A DNA stretch of 64,000 nt. It comes from Sepiola atlantica (taxonomy: Eukaryota; Mollusca; Cephalopoda; Sepiida; Sepiolidae). Positions 11,629 to 21,552 of the stretch are shown here, piece by piece. How positions within the stretch are numbered: position 1 is the first letter of the stretch; each line of letters opens with the position of its first letter. The position numbers and the translations under genes are program-made. The stretch lies in assembly GCA_963556195.1 (NCBI GenBank), contig OY744522.1:36216483-36280482 (forward strand), given 5' to 3'. A model generated the notes under the pieces. That model saw only the letters and a list, made by a program, of their open reading frames with translations, was not told the DNA's origin and made no database searches.

Positions 11629-12635
11629 TCCTGAACCTACAAAATATTTTAACATGTATTTTGTGTGCTTAAGATATATAGAGAAAAAAGTCTTTGAGAA
11701 ACAAGCGTTGATATATTGGAATTTATTCTGACAGTATATTATTTATTATGCTGCTTTTTTTTGTTGATGCTAATGTTTGCTTGCATGAGTAATATCAATA
11801 AACAAACGATTTTATTTCGTCCGTGGGGCTGGAGATAAACAAAGAAGATCACAAAGTGGAACATGAGACTCGTACAGGATTCAAATTTGTCCATCAGAAG
11901 AGGGATTACCTAATGCAGGTGTCATCTTAGACCGCTTCACTAACAAGCCAGTATGTCTAGAAAAAGCCAAAATTGTACAGATAACCATATCCTCTTGTTA
12001 CATTGCTAGTAAAAACATAAACAAAGATTTACTGCAGAGCTTGAGAGATACACTTGTGAATTTTGAGTATATAGCAATTATTGGCTAAGATACAACGTGT
12101 TTTCTTTCCTTTCCAAAAAGTGTCAATTTTGTCTTGAACGTTCTGTATGTGTGTACGTATATATAATGACAAGGGAAATCTTATGAGAAATAGACTTAAT
12201 TCAGTTCATACCTTTTTCAGGTATACAAAAGACAAAAAATGTTGTTTTACATCAGAGACATTACAAACAAATATAAATATACTGAAAGTTAAAGAAAGAA
12301 GAGGAAAAGGGGAGAAATTGATTTTTGGTGACCTTCCACAGTATCAATAGACATCGTTAAACGGATAGTCCTGTTTTAAATTTTTTGGTGACAAAAAGTT
12401 TAAATGAAAGAGGAGGAGGTGGTTAGGTGTTTTAACATGAATGAGTGCGTCCGTCCATGCAGACAATGTTAAGATCATAAACTGTGTGCGTGTTCTTTAA
12501 ATTAAACTAGCAAAAATTTTTTGGTTTTTCAGCAATTGTCCATCTCATTGTTTCTAAACAATTTTTAATGTTTCAATTAAAAAAAAAAAATTTGTTTCAA
12601 GTTTAATTTATTTTTGAATTTCTCCTTTTCTGCAG
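11629..12635. other. Intronic DNA before RSPRY1 SPRY exon
   Basis: No gene, tRNA or recognised transposon is seen. It ends with a pyrimidine tract and the TTTTCTGCAG acceptor of the exon at 12636. Confidence 0.5.
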
Positions 12636-12738
12636 GTGATGTACTTGGTTTGCTGCTAGATGTTGATAAGCAGCAATTGATTTTTTCGTTGAACGGACAC
12701 TGCCTTCTCCCAAATAAAGAACTCTTCACACACGCAAA
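12636..12738 (+). CDS. RSPRY1: RSPRY1 orthologue, SPRY-domain exon
   Basis: First of four exons of a RING finger and SPRY domain protein. In other animals RSPRY1 is a probable E3 ubiquitin ligase, with the SPRY domain binding partners and the RING finger recruiting E2. This exon has acceptor TTTTCTGCAG and donor GTAAGT, enters at the last two bases of a glycine codon (probably GGT) and leaves after two bases of a codon. It encodes GDVLGLLLDVDKQQLIFSLN and then GHCLLPNKELFTHAK. Family members have G-D-x-x-G-x-x-L-D..........F-x-L-N-G here, in the last strands of SPRY. The 5' part of the gene was not found in 1-12635 and should lie beyond the window. Joined with the later exons it gives 158 residues, about the last quarter of a typical RSPRY1. 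Confidence 0.85.
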
Positions 12739-13109
12739 GTAAGTCGACAAAAAAGAATTGAACAGTTTGATTTTTGTATTTCTTTGTCATGTCTTCTATC
12801 CAACTATTTCAGAAAAACTTCTTTCTTTTTACCAAAGGGGCACTCTGGAGTGGACAAAAATAAAAATTGACCCAGTTGAGAAGGATTTCTCTTCCGCCTG
12901 AGGACAGAAGAAATACTAAATTTTGATTCCAGGCGGGAAACTTTTACTGCTGTGTTTTCCGTTTATCTTCTCAGTTTGTGCAACATGTGGGAAAAGGGCC
13001 TTTAGCTCCCTTAAAGAAGGCATCTTTAGACACATGACTATTTCTCATGTTTACAGGAAAAGTTAACATGTAAAACACTTATATTTAAGATACAATTCCT
13101 AATCTGTCT

Positions 13110-13149
13110 TCATATTAAGAGACATACATACAGGCAGACAGACGTTCTC

Positions 13150-13180
<31 letters not shown>

Positions 13181-13182
13181 GC
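13110..13182 (+). repeat. Retroposon-like tail: (GACA) stretch then (TA)n
   Basis: AGAGACATACATACAGGCAG, ACAGACGTTCTCCTTTATA, then (TA)n to about 13182. A similar tail, GGACAGACACACACAGATG then TCCTCTTTTATTATATAAATA, lies at about 39040-39115 just beyond the other end of the satellite. The satellite's own joints carry a third version (GGACAGACAGACATCCTGACAG then GTTATATTATAAGTGG). This suggests that a retroposon family with this 3' end seeded the array. Confidence 0.5.
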
Positions 13183-13340
13183 CTATGAAATTACCCCCCC
13201 CCCCCTTAAAAAATCGAGCATGAACGCAGATCCCAAACAATATCGAAGAACCAGTTTTCATACGATCATTCATTGCTAACTAAAACAATTGAAAAAACTC
13301 ATTTCTTTAAGTAGTTAAATCAAAACGATTTTTTTAACTT

Positions 13341-13432
13341 GTCTTCGTGGTCCAGAGGTAGCATATCGGACAAATTCGTTCCAATTCCTCTTTGACGTTA
13401 AGGTTGCGAGTTCGAATCACAGCCTCGGCGCC
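13341..13432 (+). pseudogene. tRNA-like segment 1 (SINE head-like)
   Basis: A TGGTCCAGAGGTAGC word (A-box-like) and AAGGTTGCGAGTTCGAATCAC (B-box-like) are separated by an enlarged middle, too long for a working tRNA. It is probably a tRNA-derived SINE head or a decayed tRNA. Confidence 0.55.
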
Positions 13433-13568
13433 AAAATTATTTATTGTTTATTTAGTCGTTAATATGTACCCTAATGTATTTGTCATGTTTCTGACTTTGA
13501 AATTATGTTTTCAAAAATTCTCCGCGACAGACAGACACAGAGAAGGTGCTCGTTATATTATAAGTGGA

Positions 13569-13610
13569 CTAGCGAAAATAGACTCCCTAACGGTCGTCTA
13601 TTTTTGCTAG
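13569..13610. repeat. 15-bp stem hairpin, loop in forward orientation
   Basis: The stem CTAGCGAAAATAGAC pairs with GTCTATTTTTGCTAG (one G-T pair). The 12-base loop is TCCCTAACGGTC. It ends each module of the satellite. Confidence 0.9.
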
Positions 13611-14011
13611 GCTGCCACGTTCTTGAGTGGTGAAACAAAAATAAAAATAAATTTGTCTCCGAAAACTTTTTTGTTTAAAAAGAAAAAAAGTTTTTTTTGT
13701 TTTTTTTGCGGGAAATTTTTTTTTCCCCGCCCCCCAAAAAGGGGGGGGGGCAAAATCCCTCCCACACACACACACACACACACACCATCCCTCTCCCCTC
13801 CCCACCGACCCCTTCCCCCAAAACAATCGAGAGCGAACGCAGACCCCAATGTATTTTCGAAGAACAGTTTTAGGATCATTCAAATCGAGAGCGGACGCAG
13901 ACCCCAAAGTATAAAGAAGAACCAATTATTATACGATCATTCATTGCTAAATGAGAGATCTGAAAAAAAACCGATTTGTTCAAGTAGGAAAATTAAGAGA
14001 CTATTTTCAGC

Positions 14012-14080
14012 TGTCCCTCTTTAGCTCATACGGTAGAGCGTCGGGCGTCAAGGTTGCGAGATCGAATCGTGGCTTGGACG
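14012..14080 (+). pseudogene. tRNA-like segment 2
   Basis: Best preserved of the set: TTTAGCTCATACGGTAGAGC (A-box-like) and GGTTGCGAGATCGAATCGTG (B-box-like). It lacks a convincing anticodon stem. Confidence 0.55.
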
Positions 14081-14248
14081 CCGAAATTATTGTTTATTTA
14101 GTCATTAATATGTGGCCTAACGTGTTTGTTTATGTTTCTGACTTTGAAATTAATTAAATAGTAATTATCTCACCCCTCTCTCTCGTTTACAAAAATTCTC
14201 CAGGATGGACAGACAGACAGAGAAGGTGCTCGTTATATTATAAGTGGA

Positions 14249-14290
14249 CTAGCTAAAATAGACGACCGTTAGGGAGTCTATTTTTGCTAG
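14249..14290. repeat. Same hairpin with its loop exactly inverted
   Basis: The stem CTAGCTAAAATAGAC pairs with GTCTATTTTTGCTAG. The 12-base loop is GACCGTTAGGGA, the exact reverse complement of the loop in the other copies (13584-13595). Confidence 0.9.
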
Positions 14291-14660
14291 GCTGCCGCGT
14301 TCTTGGGTGGTTAGACAAAAGAAAAGAAAACAAAATTTGTCTCCGAATACCATTTTGTTTAAAAAGGGGAAAAATAAAAAAAAATTTTCCCGCCAAAATT
14401 TTTTTTTTTTTTTACCAAAAAAAAAAAAAAAAAATTGGGGGGGTAAATTCCCTCCCCTCCGACCCCCCCTCCCCCTCTGGACCTCCCCCGAAAAAATCGA
14501 GAGCGAACGCAGACCAAATCGGAAGAACAGATCGAGCGCGGACGCAGACCCCAAAGTATAAAAAGAACCAATTATTATACGATCATTTATTGCTAAATGA
14601 GAGATGTGAAAAAAAAGCGATTTGTTCAAGTATGAGAATTAAGAGACCATTTTCAACTGT

Positions 14661-14734
14661 GTCCCTTTAGCTCATTTGGTAAAGCGTTTGGTTGTTAGCG
14701 TCAAGATTGTGAGTTCGAATCGCGGCGTTGACAC
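14661..14734 (+). pseudogene. tRNA-like segment 3
   Basis: CCTTTAGCTCATTTGGTAAAGC and GATTGTGAGTTCGAATCGC give A- and B-box-like words at near-normal spacing. It sits in the same position within its module as segments 2 and 4. Confidence 0.55.
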
Positions 14735-14934
14735 AGAAAATTATTTATTGTTTATTTAGTCGTTAATATTTCTCCCCCCCCCCCCGACTCCTTCCCCCCT
14801 AAAACAATCGAGAGCGAACGCAGACCCCAATGTATTTCCAATGAACAGTTATACGATCATTCATTTGTAACTGGAAGAAGTTGAAAAAAAAAACGGATTC
14901 TGTATCTATTAAAATTAAATAGGATTTTATCACT

Positions 14935-15010
14935 TGTCTTGGTGGAGTAGAGGTTAGCGCATCCGGCAGGTAGTGTCACGGTTTCGAGTTCGAATCGTAG
15001 CCTGGACGCT
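14935..15010 (+). pseudogene. tRNA-like segment 4
   Basis: GGTGGAGTAGAGGTTAGCGC then GGTTTCGAGTTCGAATCGTA. Degenerate relative of segments 1-3. Confidence 0.5.
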
Positions 15011-15502
15011 TAAATTCTTTATTGTTTATTTCTGAAATTACGTTTACAAAAATTCCCCAAAACGGACAGACAGACATCCTGACATCGTGACAGAGAAAGT
15101 GCTCGTTATATTATAAGTGGACTAGTCAAAATAGACTCCCTAACGGTCGTCTATTTTTGCTAGGCTGCCGCGTTCTTGGGTGGTTAGACAAAAGAATGAC
15201 AAAAATTTGTCTCCGAATAATTTTTTTGTTTAAAAAGGAAAAAAAAATTTTTTTTTTTTTTTTTATTAGGCGGAAATTTTTTTTTTTTTTTTTTTTGGCG
15301 GGAAATTATTTTTTTTTATCGCGCCAAAAAAAAAAATGAAAAAAAAAATTGGGGGGCCCCCCCCCCCCCCTAAAACAATCGAGAGCGAACGCAGACCCCA
15401 ATGTATTTCTAATGAACAGTTATACGATCATTCATTTGTAACTGGAAGAAGTTGAAAAAAAATGAATTCTTTATTATTTAAAATTAATACAATTATATCA
15501 AT

Positions 15503-15579
15503 TGTCTTGGTGGGGCAGATGATAGCGTGTTCGGCAGTTAGCATCAAGGTTGCGAGTTCGAATCGTAGTCTCGGCGCTT
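15503..15579 (+). pseudogene. tRNA-like segment 5
   Basis: TTGGTGGGGCAGATGATAGC then AAGGTTGCGAGTTCGAATCG. Closest to segment 4. Confidence 0.5.
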
Positions 15580-17349
15580 AAATTCTTTATTGTTTATTTC
15601 TGAAATTACGTTTACAAAAATTCTCGACGACGGACAGACATCTTGACATCCTGACATCGTGACAGAGAAAGTGCTCGTTATATTATAAGTGGACTAGCGA
15701 AAATAGACTCCCTAACGGTCGTCTATTTTTGCTAGGCTGCCGCGTTCTTGGTGTGTGAGACAAAGGAAAAAAAATTTGTCTTCGAATACTTTTCTTTTTT
15801 TTTAAAAGGAAAAAAAAAATTTTTTTTTTTTAATTTTTATTAGGCGAAAAAATTTTTTTTTTTTTTTGGCGCTTAAATTCTTTATTGTTTATTTCTGAAA
15901 TTACGTTTACAAAAATTCTCGACGACGGACAGACAGACAGACATCCTGACAGAGAAAGTGCTCGTTATATTATAAGTGGACTAGCCAAAATAGCCTCCCT
16001 ACGGTCGTCTATTTTTGCTAGGCTGCCGCGTCGGAAATGAACGCTCACCAGTAAACCGATGGAGACTCAGTCATATTTCGTGGGTGGGTAGACATCGAAT
16101 ATTTTTAGTTTAAAAACAAATAAAACATGTTTAAAACATTTTTTTACCCACTCTCTCCAAAAGTTTTTTTCACCCTCCCCCGAGAATACTAATATTTTCA
16201 GTTTAAAAAAAAGGTCGCCCCCCCAAAAAAAAATTTATTTTTTGCCCTTCGCCGTAATAGTAATATTTTCAGTTAGAAAAAGAGAAAAAAAAAGAAATAA
16301 TATCTACCCCCCCCCCCCTAAATTTATTTTTGTACTCTTCCCCATGAATAGTTATATTTTCAGTTAGAAACAGAAAAAAAAGAAAAAAATTTTAACCCCC
16401 CCACCCCTAAAAGAGAAAAGATATTTGTCACCCTTCCCCATGAATAGTAATATTTTCAGTTAGAAAAAGAAAAAAAGTATTTACCCCCCTCCCACCAAAA
16501 TTTTTTATTTTACCCTTCCCCATGAATAGGAATTGTATTTAAGTTAAAAAAAAAAAATAAATAAAATTTTTTTTACCCCCCCCCCCAAAAAAATTTTTTT
16601 TAGTTACCTTTCCCCATGAATAGTAATATTTTCAGTTAGAAAAAGGAAAAAAACATTTCCCCCCCCCCAAAAAAAATTTTTTTTTGTTACCCTTCCCCAT
16701 GAATAGTAATATTTTCAGTAAGAAAAAGAAAAAAAAAAAAAATTTTTCCCCCCCACCCCAAAAAAAAATTTTTTTTGTTACTCTTCCCCATGAGTAGTAA
16801 TATTTTCAGTTAGAAAAAGAAAAAAAAAAAAAAAATTTTACCCCCCACCCGAAAAAAAAAAAAAAATTTTGTTACCCTTCCCCATGAATAGTAATATTTT
16901 CAGTTAGAAAAAGAAAAAAAAAAAAAAAAATTTCCCCCCCCCCCACCCGAAAAAAAAAAAAAATTTTGTTACCCTTCCCCATGAGTAGTAATATTTTCAG
17001 TTAGAAAAAGAAAAAAAAAAAAAAATTTTTTGTTACCCTTCCCCATGAATAGTAATATTGTAAGTGAGAAAAAGAAAAAGAAAAAAACATTTTTTTACCC
17101 CAATGCATAGTTAAAATAATGTAACCAAATTAGTAGGCGCCTCGGTCATATCAAAGAACTAATGTTTAAATATGCTATTGAAGGCGCCTACGTCATATCA
17201 AAGAACCAGTTTTGTTATTTTTCCAAAACGGTTACCCATTTAGTAATGGCCGAGATATTTGTTGCTTAACTTCCTATTTACCATAAAACACCTTTGCTTA
17301 TAAACGTAATGAATGTAAAGACTGATAATGTGAAAAGATCCTCTCAAAA

Positions 17350-17710
17350 TGACGTCACTTCCGGTCCAACCGAAAAGATGATTCAGCGATTTAGGTTTCC
17401 TAAATGGTCACCGATTTATGAATGGCTCGGATATGCCTTGTTTACTTTTAACTTATAGTAAAAAACATTCTCGGTACAACGTAATGTAAATAATGAATGA
17501 AAACTGTGAACAAATCCTCTCACGATGACGTCACTACCGGATAAACCGGAAGTATGAGTCAGCAATTTAGTTTTCCTGAATGGTCACCGATTTACTAATA
17601 GCTCGGATATGCCTTGTTTACTTTTAACATTTAGTAGAAAACATTCTCTTAACAACGTAATGTAAATAATGAATGAAAACTGTGAAAAAAATCCTCTCAC
17701 AATGACGTCA
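17350..17710. promoter_or_regulatory. Three perfect CRE palindromes, two beside ETS-like words
   Basis: TGACGTCA occurs at 17350-17357, 17526-17533 and 17703-17710, once per subrepeat. The first is followed by CTTCCGG (an ETS-like word). The second is followed by CTACCGG and soon by CCGGAAGT. The same arrangement recurs in all units, and type B units have two more CREs. Binding is inferred from motif only. Confidence 0.45.
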
Positions 17711-17712
17711 CT

Positions 17713-17912
17713 AAAGAGGGGAGGAGAAGCCTGGGAGGGTGGACCTCCTAGAAATGCAAAGGACAGACCCGTAGACCGGCGTAAATGAAGACCCGAAGGC
17801 CAAGACAATACCAGTCGAGACCCGAAGGCCAATACAATACCAGTCTATGTGGTTCAGTATTCATCGGAACAGATACTACACTTTGATCTTAGCCAAAAGG
17901 CCGAGAAAGACT
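17713..17912 (-). ncRNA. U2 snRNA-like sequence, array copy 1
   Basis: Read on the - strand it begins TTTCTCGGCCTTTTGGCTA, then AGATCAAAGTGTAGTATCTG. This is the conserved U2 5' end, including the GTAGTA that pairs with intron branch points. After ATCTGTTC it departs from U2. Stem IIa/IIb and the AUUUUUGG Sm site are not seen; instead there are a short AGTATC/GATACT-like pairing (decayed here), an ATAGACTGG...CCGGTCTA stem and a GGAGGTCCACCCTCC stem-loop. At about 200 nt it is close to U2 in length, but the missing Sm site argues against a working spliceosomal RNA. The dispersed copy at 56876 has a target-site duplication, so I read the array copies as a 3'-truncated U2-headed retroposon captured in the satellite. 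Confidence 0.55.
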
Positions 17913-18120
17913 TGAAATTTTAACAATAATCCCCATTGGAAGTATGGTTGAGAAAACACGCTGGTTGATGAAGAAAATGGGTTCAATTAATTGTATTAAT
18001 AATTTTTCTTAATATCACCTTATCGGAACGTCTTGTGAATACATATGGAAACTTGATAATAGCAGTTATAAGTGTATATTTGTAAATCTGAATTTAATGG
18101 AAGGTTAAAAGGAATGTATT

Positions 18121-18176
18121 ATGTAAATGAGGAAGCCCGTCTAATGTCTAAACGACGTTTATTAAGGGTATAAAAG
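18121..18176. promoter_or_regulatory. Octamer-like word and TATA box in satellite unit 1
   Basis: ATGTAAAT (one base from the octamer ATGCAAAT) lies about 210 bp upstream of the U2-like 5' end on the - strand, near where snRNA distal elements usually sit. A TATAAAAG on the + strand follows 40 bp later. Both are kept in all eight units. No proximal sequence element can be assigned. Confidence 0.3.
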
Positions 18177-20516
18177 GCTGTTGAAATCTATTAATTTTAG
18201 TTGTATTCTTGCCACGTTTTCACTTCTAATCGCAGCCTCGACTTGAAATTTCGTTCATTCTCCCATCTAATAAGGTTATTTAATGTTATCTAATGTAAAT
18301 TAATTAATAATAGTTTCCTAATTCCACAGGTATACAAATATTATGAACGCTGACTTGAAAAGCTTTATTAATTAAATGTTAATTACTCGAGACCCCCCCT
18401 CTCTCTTGTTTACAAAAATTCCCCAGGACGGACAGACAGACAGACATCCTGACAGAGAAGTGCTCGTTATATTATAAGTGGACTAGCGAAAATAGCCTCC
18501 CTAACGGTCGTCTATTTTTGCTAGGCTGCCGCGTCGGAAATGAACGCTCACCAGTAAACCGATGGAGACTCAGTCATATTTCGTGGGTGGGTAGACATCG
18601 ATTTTCTATGTTTCTAACCAAGAATATTTTTAGTTTAAAAACAAATAAAACATGTTTAAAACATTGTTTTACCAACTCTCTCTAAAAGTTTTTTTCACCC
18701 TCCCCCAAGAATACTAATATTTTCAGTTTAAAAAAAAAGTCGCCCCCCCCCCAAATTTATTTTTTGCCCTTATCCGTAATAGTTATATTTTCAGTTAAAA
18801 AAAGAGAAAAAAATAGAAATAATATCTACCCTTCCCCTATGAATAGGAATTGTATTTAAGTTTAAAAAAAAAGAAAGAAAGAAATTTTTTACCCCCCCCC
18901 CCCAAAATTTTTTTTAGTTACCTTCCCCATGAATAGTAATATTTTCAGTTAGAAAAAGGAAAAAAACATTTCCCCCCCTCCCCCCCAAATGTTTTTTGTT
19001 ACCCTTCCCCATGAATAGTAATATTTTCAGTTAGAAAAAGAGAAAAAAAATAAAAAAAATTTACCCCCCCCCCCACCCCCAAAATTTTTTTTGTTACCCT
19101 TCCCCATGAGTAGTAATATTTTCAGTAGGAAAAAGAAAAAAAAAAAAAAAAAATTTACCCCCCCCCTCACCCCCCCAAAAAATTTTTTTGTTACCCTTCC
19201 CCATGGATTGGGATGTTTTCAGTCCAAAAAAAAACAAAAATTTTTTACCCGAAAAAAAAAAATTTTTGTTACCCTTCCCCATGAATTGGAATGTTTTCAG
19301 TTAGAAAAAGAAAAAAAAAAAAAAAATTTTACCCCCCCCCACCCCCCCAAAATTTTTTTTTTGTTACCCTTCCCCATGAATAGTAATATTTTCAGTTAGA
19401 AAAAGAAAAAAAAAAAAAAAATTTTTACCCCCCCCCCACCCCAAAAAAAAATTTTTTTTGTTACCCTTCCCCATGAGTAGTAATATTTTCAGTAAGAAAA
19501 AGAAAAAAAAAAAAAAATTTCCCCCCACTCACTCAAAAAAAAATTTTTTTTTGTTACCCTTCCCCATGAGTAAAAAAATTTTCCCCCCCACCCAAAAAAA
19601 AAATTTTTTTGTTACCCTTCCCCATGAGTAGTAATATTTTCAGTTAGAAAAAGAAAAAAAAAAAAATTTTTACCCCCCCCCCCCACCCGGAAAAAAAAAA
19701 ATTTTTGTTACCCTTCCCCATGAGTAGTAATATTTTCAGTTAGAAAAAGAAAAAAAAAAAAAAAATTTTACCCACCCCCCCCACCCGAAAAAAAAAAAAA
19801 TTTTTGTTACCCTTCCCCATGAATTGGAATGTTTTCAGTTGAAAAAAAAAAAAAAAAAATTTTACCCCCCCCCCCCCCAAAAAAATTTTTTTTTTTGTTA
19901 CCCTTCCCCATGAATAGTAATAATGTAACCAAATTAGTAGGCGCCTCGGTCATATCAAAGAACTAATGTTTAAATATGCTATTGAAGGCGCCTACGTCAT
20001 ATCAAAGAACCAGTTTTGTTATTTTTCCAAAACGGTTACCCATTTAGTAATGGCCGAGATATTTGTTGCTTAACTTCCTATTTACAATAAAACCCCTTTG
20101 CTTATAAACGTAATGAATGTAAAGACTGATAATGTGAAAAGATCCTCTCAAAATGACGTCACTTCCGGTCCAACCGGAAAGATGATTCATCAATTTAGGT
20201 TTCCTAAATGGTCACCGATTTATGAATGGCTCGGATATGCCTTGTTTACTTTTAACTTATAGTAAAAAACATTCTCGGTACAACGTAATGTAAATAATGA
20301 ATGAAAACTGTGAAAAAATCCTCTCACGATGACGTCACTACCGGATAAACCGGAAGTATGAGTCAGCAATTTAGTTTTCCTGAATGGTCACCGATTTACT
20401 AATAGCTCGGATATGCCTTGTTTACTTTTAACATTTAGTAGAAAACATTCGCTTAACAATGTAATGTAAATAATGAATGAAAACTGTGAAAAAAATCCTC
20501 TCACAATGACGTCACT

Positions 20517-20575
20517 AAAGAGGGGAGGAGAAGCCTGGGAGGGTGGACCTCCTAGAAATGCAAAGGACAGACCCG
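20517..20575 (-). repeat. Partial U2-element 3' piece, type B duplication
   Basis: Contains only the AGGAGGTCCACCCTCCC end of the element and breaks at CAGACCC into a CRE subrepeat. Created by an internal duplication in type B units. Confidence 0.7.
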
Positions 20576-20718
20576 GATATGCCTTGTTTACTTGTAATTT
20601 ATAGTAAAAAACATTCTCTTAACAACGTAATGTAAATAATGAATGAAAACTGTGAAAAAATCCTCTCACGATGACGTCACTTCCGGATTAACCAGAAGGA
20701 TTCTCACAATGACGTCAC

Positions 20719-20914
20719 TAAGGGGAGGAGAAGCCTGGGAGGGTGGACCTCCTAGAACTGCAAAGGACAGACCCGTAGACCGGCGTAAATGAAGACCCGA
20801 AGGCCAAGACAATAGCAGTGAAGACCCGAAAGCCAAGACAATACCAGTCTATGTGGTTCAGTATTCATCGGAACAGATACTACACTTTGATCTTAGCCAA
20901 AAGGCCGAGAAAGA
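20719..20914 (-). ncRNA. U2 snRNA-like sequence, array copy 2
   Basis: 5' U2 domain identical to copy 1. The middle carries AAGCCAAGACAATACC and an extra variant. Unit 2. Confidence 0.55.
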
Positions 20915-21439
20915 CTTGAAATTTTAACAATAATCGCCATTGGAAGTATGGTTGAGAAAACACGCTGGTTGATGAAGAAAATGGGTTTAATTAATTGTAT
21001 TAATCATTTTTATTAATATCACCATAAGGAACGTATTGTGAATACATATGGAAACTTGATAATAGCAGTTATAAGTGTATATTTGTAAATCTGAATTTAA
21101 TGGAAGGTTAAAAGGAATGTATTATGTAAATGAGGAAGCCCGTCTAATGTCTAAACGACGTTTACTAAGGGTATAAAAGGCCGTTGAAATCTATTAATTT
21201 TAGTATGATTCTTGCCACGTTTTCACTTCTAATCGCCGCCTCGACTTGAAATTTCTTTCTACTCCAATCTAATAAGGTTATTTAAAGTTATCTAATGTAA
21301 ATTTAATTAATTAATAAAAGTTTCCTAATTCTACATGTATAAAAATATTATGAACGCTGACTCGAAAAGCTTAATTAATAAAATCTTAATTACTCGAGAC
21401 CCCCCTCCCCTCTCTCTTCTGTTTACAAAAATTCCCCAG

Positions 21440-21485
<46 letters not shown>

Positions 21486-21552
21486 GAAGTGCTCGTTATA
21501 TTATAAGTGGACTAGCCAAAATAGCCTCCCTACGGTCGTCTATTTTTGCTAG

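Larger units (their letters stand above)
13197..16021. repeat. Diverged tandem tRNA-like modules at left end of satellite
   Basis: About five irregular copies of a module of a few hundred bases. Each has, in order, a homopolymer/C-tract block, ATCGAGAGCGAACGCAGACC, CAATGTATTTC-type sequence, ATACGATCATTCATT, a tRNA-like segment, a TTTATTGTTTATTT stretch, (GACA)n, GTGCTCGTTATATTATAAG and a CTAGC...GCTAG hairpin followed by GCTGCCGCG. The hairpins sit at 13569-13610, 14249-14290, 15122-15163, 15694-15735 and 15981-16021. From 16022 the arrangement changes to the 2.5-3.0 kb units, which keep the same tail and hairpin. The block looks like a degraded edge of the satellite or its precursor. Confidence 0.7.
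16022..18524. repeat. Satellite unit 1 (type A, 2.50 kb)
   Basis: In order: GCTGCCGCGTCGGAAATGAA start; minisatellite about 16190-17100; two direct copies of GGCGCC...GTCATATCAAAGAAC (about 17146-17210); three related subrepeats of 150-190 bp, each ending in a TGACGTCA palindrome (17350, 17526, 17703); a U2-like sequence on the - strand (17713-17912); an ATGTAAAT word (18121-18128) and TATAAAAG (18169-18176); (GACA) tail; CTAGC hairpin. The minisatellite copies are roughly 85-100 bp: CCTTCCCCATGAATAGTAAT, ATTTTCAGTTAGAAAAAG, then runs of A, T, C, A and T whose lengths vary from copy to copy. Confidence 0.9.
18525..21552. repeat. Satellite unit 2 (type B, 3.03 kb)
   Basis: Same order as unit 1 but with an extra CRE subrepeat and a partial U2-like copy (20517-20575) before the complete one (20719-20914). 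Minisatellite about 18700-19915. TATAAAAG at 21172-21179. The (GACA)n near 21440-21483 is long, about eleven repeats. Confidence 0.9.

Noticed and set aside
13341..15579. Functional tRNA gene cluster
   Set aside because: A- and B-box words exist, but acceptor and anticodon stems do not pair and spacing varies, as in SINE heads or dead tRNAs.
21440..21485. CRISPR-like array from GACA repeats or satellite spacing
   Set aside because: The GACA run is a microsatellite with no spacers, and the satellite is eukaryotic with 2.5-3 kb units.
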